DNA from: Saxidomus purpurata
Lineage: Eukaryota; Mollusca; Bivalvia; Venerida; Veneridae
DNA length: 64,000 bases
Assembly (NCBI GenBank): GCA_022818135.1
Contig: JAFMSR010000017.1
Coordinates: forward strand, 16,473,237 to 16,537,236
Direction: 5' to 3'
The notes under the pieces: model-generated
The model's database searches: none
The model's input: only the letters and a program-made list of their open reading frames with translations
Told to the model about the DNA's origin: nothing
Part shown: positions 59,436 to 64,000 of the stretch, one piece after another
Layout of the letters: each line of letters starts with the position of its first letter
Numbering within the stretch: position 1 is the stretch's first letter
Made by a program: the position numbers and the translations under genes

Positions 59436-59847
59436 AGTAAAGTAAAACTAGAGACAATAAAGCTTTTCCTCTTAAAAATTGCAACAATGATTTCAAAAGT
59501 TGTTTACATATGCAAGTAAGATAGGCTTCACAAGTAATTAGGCGGCACACAATTTGTTAAAATCACAATATTTTATTACATACTTTTTAGCACAATATTC
59601 TGTCATATGACAATCTACACAATTTTTTAGCTGATACCAATGAGTTATATTCTCATTTTGCCACTCTGTTTTCAATAATTGTATATAACTGCAAGTGGGA
59701 AATGGTTGATATTCCCTCCAAAAAATGTAAACATGCAGCACACAGTTTGTTGAAATTACAATATGTACATATCATACTGTTTTTAGCACATTTTCAAACA
59801 CATTCTACTCACTGGAAATAATTGAGTTTATTTAATTCTTATAACAC

Positions 59848-61250
59848 GTCCAATCACTGACAAAAAAATCTTCAAGTGACTTAACTCCTGTGTTATATTG
59901 AAGGCATAGGGCTTTCAATTTTTGTTGATGTGCCTTCGTGACCTTCTTCATCCGTTTCTGCGGCGGTTCACCAAGTTCGCATCGCAGAATGTCAGCTGCC
60001 ACCATAGTTGCATCCTTTCAATCTGCAACCGTATTTCTAAAAAACTGTAAAGGTTTTTGTTCAATTTTATCATAAATTAAGGCATTTGCTCTTACTTGAT
60101 TGGAAAGAGTTTGAATGCATTGCTAATATCCGTTTTGCACCCTTTGTTGCTTTGGTGGCTTGAATGGCGTCGTCAAATTTTAAATAACGTAAATAACACA
60201 TTTCTTTGTCAATTAAATTGTTGATACAGCTGTGTATATGATTATCATGAGGTTATGACAAATCTACTATAAGTCTTTCCTTTAACGAGTATTTCCCTGT
60301 TGCAATACCAACACGAGGACGCGATAATTGGTTCATTGAATGGTCCCTGTAAAAAGTTTTGTTTTTTTTTCTACTTTTTATTACTTTTTCTATTTCACCT
60401 GGTTGATTTAAAGCCGATTACAATGTTTACATTTCGTATTTTCTAAAGGGAAAGCCTCTATCATAGTATCAAACCCTTTTTGATGCTGTCACAAACATGT
60501 GGCTCATCATCCTGACAGAATGTGACGACTTCAAACTTTTTAACATTATTGAGGAACGTTAAAACTGGTTGTCATTTAATCTTGGGAACAAGTTCTGTTT
60601 TTGTCTTCTTTAGGCTCTTAGGTTTTAAATGGTTCAGGGTCAAATATGTCACACACGCATGATAATACGTGCAAGCACGTCTAGGGCAGCCGTTAACAGA
60701 GTTCAGATTACACACTTCAACTCCTTGGTGATGAACGCTGTCTCGCCCAAATATGTCCATTTCCTTCTGGTTGTTAGACGATCTCACCATATTTATGTAC
60801 ATGTAGCTTGAGCTGGTTATTGCATATTACTGGCGTATCTGACCCCTGTTGCATGTTCGGACAAATATCTTGACTCTTGAGGGGTTTATGTAAAATGTGA
60901 ACATTGTCGTGCTCGGGTACCTCCTAGAATAAGCTGAATTAACTCCGAATTTCTTTAAGACCAGTCGGTAGGGATAAGAAGCTTAACCGCTTCATTTGTC
61001 TTGCTTGACAAAACTATGTGATAATGTTAAAATATGTCTCCGTAAGAAAGAATGAATCTTTGCTATATCCATATCATATTCTCCCAACTATTGATGTCGA
61101 TGTGGCTATTTCGAAACCTTAATATGACGAAATTTCCAAAAGGCATCACGGAACTTTTCAGTTGTCAACCTTTTTTTCTTAAGCCGATTATCAGCAATTG
61201 CTATACTGCTGGGGTCAAAGTCAGGAATTAACAGGGCGGCAAGATTTACA
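59848..61250 (-). mobile_element. Decayed DIRS-like retroelement
   Basis: Read from right to left on the minus strand. (a) 61105-61249: VNLAALLIPDFDPSSIAIAD and onward, like the conserved part of a gag-type ORF in these elements. (b) 60572-60802: a 76-codon frame with a Cys/His cluster (VCNLN...GCPRRACTYYHACV), zinc-knuckle-like. (c) 60080-60335: RT pieces PRVGIATGKYSLKERLIVDL and, after frame changes, KTDISNAFKLFPIK, the motif-A block (D..xxAF) written as in DIRS/Ngaro-type reverse transcriptases. (d) 59848-60005: an open tail (ADILRCELGEPPQKRMKK and onward). Many stops and frame changes; inactive. Element class is from recalled motif wording. No split repeats or tyrosine recombinase were found. 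Confidence 0.5.
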
Positions 61251-61259
61251 GATCTTCAG

Positions 61260-64000
61260 TCAAATATCTGCTTCTTGAAGGATTCACTTACAATGTTGAT
61301 GTTTGACAACATACTCAAAGGTACACGCCTGTCTATTCTTTACAGCTAAATGACGTAAATTATCAGTTTCGTCAAAGACATTTTTTCTACATTGTCTTAA
61401 TTATGTGTCTTAAGCACTTTACGAAATAATTTAATATCAATAATAGGATAAAACATATGAGAGCATGAAAAGGCGTTATTAGTTTCCCAACATGTACAAG
61501 AGAACAACTGAGTATGAAGCTCGTTGTGTTACTTACCAGGTACGAAATCTGAAAACTGTACGAAAACACTTATGGGAGATACGGAAATTCCTAATGGTCC
61601 CATTGTCCAAGGTCTTACATGTATGTGATGTTGTAGGTCCCTTATCCCTCTCGCTGTCAAACAATACGTCTATTCTCTCATTCATAATACAATGGTTGGG
61701 TAGAATTTTTATTGTAATGTTATTCCAGTGATACTATTTGTACAATTTTGATAAATGATATTATACATGTACCTCGTCATATCATCATGTTGTTTCTTCT
61801 TGCCGACGACGGAACCGATGGAGCCCTATTGTTGTCAAAACCTCTTTTCACTCACCAAATTCGACTGAATCATGTGAACGTAGCCACGGGATATAAGTGC
61901 CAGATCGCTTTATACTTCTACTAGTAGTTTATGTATTGATATTTGTTCCGCATATGTATGTATGTACTGTGTTTTTTTGTGCATCATGTTTTCATAAACT
62001 AACATTAAACTATCATTTTCACTTAAGTGGTAATGAATTTAATTTGTAAAGGCCAGTATATCTCTCGATTAAGTCGATTTGTTGACTAAACTTTGATTAA
62101 AATTTTATTACACGGATTTTATACCGCAATTACCTCCCTTTGAAAACGTAAAGAGGCTACTTCCATTTGCTTTCATATTGGCGGTGCCTTATAACTGCGG
62201 TGCTTTATAATAGCGGTGTTTAGAATTGGCGCAACCAGTGGTGACCGCCAATATCGCCAAAATAAAAACCCCACCAAAATTAGCATTTATACAGTAGATA
62301 TATGGACATAAAATGTGAAAGTCAATGTCAATTTGTCAGTCTATCCAGTCTCATCCGGTCCTTAAGTGCGAGCGATACATAAATACAAGATAGATCCTGT
62401 ATGTTCATTGACTCTACGGGCATTGCACCTGTTTATTTACTCGCCTTGAATTTTATTAACGTAGTGACGTCAGCAATTACGCAATATGTACACAGTAAAT
62501 TATGGTCGCCATTTTTATGTATAGATGAATGTAAAGACAATCATTTTGGAATGTTGTAATTCAATGGGATGTGATCGGATACCAGTTTCAACTGTCAGAG
62601 TTCCTGTGTACTAGGATTTAGATAATTCGACGCATGTTTATGAAGAATCTCTCTTTGCCCAGTTTTCGTTGATCCGTTACCTTTATACAGAAGAATCGGC
62701 GCATGCGCACTTCGAGTAAATACTTATGGAATTACTTTTAAGAAACAACTGAAAACCTTTCTAAAATGTTTAAAAGCCATCAAAAACTTGTAAACAACTC
62801 TAATATTTTACTGTTTCATCATTTATGTGACGACCTTTCACCTCTGTAACAACAGACGCTTTGTCATTCATCCGTTACCTGTGATTGGTCGTCTATCTTT
62901 AGCCTAACCCGAATAGTTTCTTTATCAATTCTACATCACCATTTTAGCTGGGTGTCTACTGTCTTACTATGTCCGTATCAAGTTTAATTGAAAAGTAAAA
63001 CTAATAAAAAATCCCAAAGCAGTTTCAAAACTCCACTGTCAAGATTTTAAAGTTGTTTTCCTGTTGTTTTAAGAAACAAAATCCTAGCAAAAACGGAAAA
63101 ACTCCTTAGAAATAACCTTGTTAATGAACAAATTATTGTGGCAAAGTTTTTCCTACAGGTCATGCACTGTCTGTAGAATAGGTTAAACGTAAAAAATGTT
63201 TGCAGATTTCTGTAAATATGACAAAATGGAGGTTATAAATATTGACACTGACGAGGCTAATTGGGATTTAATTGAAATATTCCTTTAAATTCTCTAGGTT
63301 CTTTAACTTTCGGGAACAGTATATTGACTAATTCTAACTAAACATGTGACACGGAGTGCCAAATTGCATCCCGAGTAGTGACGCTACAAAAAAATATTTC
63401 TAAGATTTAAATGGTTTGTCATGCCTTTTTAATGACTTTGCAGGTAAACAAGAGATGGATGTTTTGATAATACTATCTCCATTTTATTTTTAATTGGACC
63501 TATTCTGCGTCACATAAAAGTCGGATACGCTCGTGATCAGCACGAGCGTATTTTCGACAAGAAACGGATCAATAAGAACAACGGATTAATTAGAAACGGG
63601 CATACTTGAAAAGATACTATTTTGATAAGTTAGTGATGCTTCTGAATGACCAGGAGTATGTGGACAAGCCGAAAGACTAGTTATTAATATTTTGAACGAA
63701 AAACATACATTACCGTAAGTATATTTTTTTTTTTTTTCATTTCGCAATTCGTCAAAATTATTTTTCAATCAGCATTTACAATTTAAGGACGTTCCTAAAG
63801 ATTTTAGGAATAAGAACACGTGCAGTTTCTTGTACAACATCCAAAACAAAAATGGCGTCGAAAATACACGATGAACAGCTGCCATAGAGAAACTTTCTTT
63901 GAGGATAGCAAAACAACAAGGGAGTCGGTCGAAAATCCTTTAAATTTGGCAGGGTGACTTTTACATAGATTATCAAACAGGTATTTATTTTAGCTGGTTT
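61260..64000. other. Right flank, no supported gene
   Basis: Contains a 12-nt segment bordered by strong splice signals on the minus strand (61536-61547; CAGTTTTCAG and CCTG|GTAAGT), too short to call. It also has GCGGTGCCTTATAA/GCGGTGCTTTATAA repeats near 62180-62210, a TGACGTCA at 62465-62472 and a perfect hairpin at 63526-63550. A T run lies at 63723-63738. Confidence 0.45.
63526..63550. other. Perfect hairpin
   Basis: TACGCTCGTG-ATCAG-CACGAGCGTA, 10-bp arms with a 5-nt loop. Confidence 0.9.

Noticed and set aside
61536..61547. 12-nt microexon between strong splice signals (minus)
   Set aside because: Splice motifs are good, but 12 nt carries no coding signal and no neighbouring exons were found.
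1..64000. CRISPR array or bacterial operon
   Set aside because: No regularly spaced identical repeats with unique spacers; tandem arrays here have no spacers, and gene structure is intron-based.

Overview
The window looks like nuclear DNA of an animal, most likely a bivalve mollusc. There are no bacterial-style long genes. Coding potential comes as short open segments flanked by GT/AG splice signals. The DNA is visibly AT-rich and crowded with interspersed elements: LINE remnants, a DIRS-like remnant, a Tc1/mariner fragment, MITEs/foldback elements, tRNA-headed SINEs and minisatellites. A single-exon B-box zinc finger of the type greatly expanded in bivalves, and the GACGGACGACGGACGGACAA-type interspersed repeat, both fit a bivalve. 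The species cannot be named from sequence alone.

Region by region. (1) 1-2008, plus strand: four exons of a small B-box protein gene, cut short just before a 20-bp minisatellite (2020-2637). A 5'-truncated LINE follows (about 2786-4396). (2) 4.4-16.3 kb: mostly non-coding, with interspersed and local repeats, a palindromic element, a GC hairpin and a Tc1-type transposase fragment. (3) 16.3-45.4 kb, minus strand: the main gene of the window. Its 3' half has a 651-bp last exon and a 464-bp exon that together encode a trypsin-like fold with a GDSGA motif. Upstream lies a string of very short symmetric phase-1 exons (27 to 105 nt). Two of these come from a recently duplicated Ser/Pro-rich exon with a decayed third copy, and one 36-nt exon sits in both copies of a 3.5-kb-spaced direct repeat. 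An alternative first exon (MAA-) lies at 36.69 kb. Introns carry a LINE fragment, a large inverted-repeat pair, palindromic elements and two TIR elements. Two A-run positions break the reading frame by one base each, so the locus is either affected by sequencing indels or is losing function. (4) 47-51.2 kb, minus: isolated exon candidates and a promoter-like block with a combined ETS/CRE motif. They may be the 5' end of the same gene or a separate one. (5) 51-64 kb: tandem arrays (68-bp array, GTTCAGCTGAAC-rich array, others), two phase-compatible exons of an unrecognised minus-strand gene at 55.1-55.4 kb, a tRNA-headed SINE, an ATCGAT-rich hAT-like element and a decayed DIRS-like retroelement (59.8-61.25 kb).

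All multi-exon models here are built by eye from splice motifs and phase matching. No homology search was run. Function is claimed only where motifs are visible.
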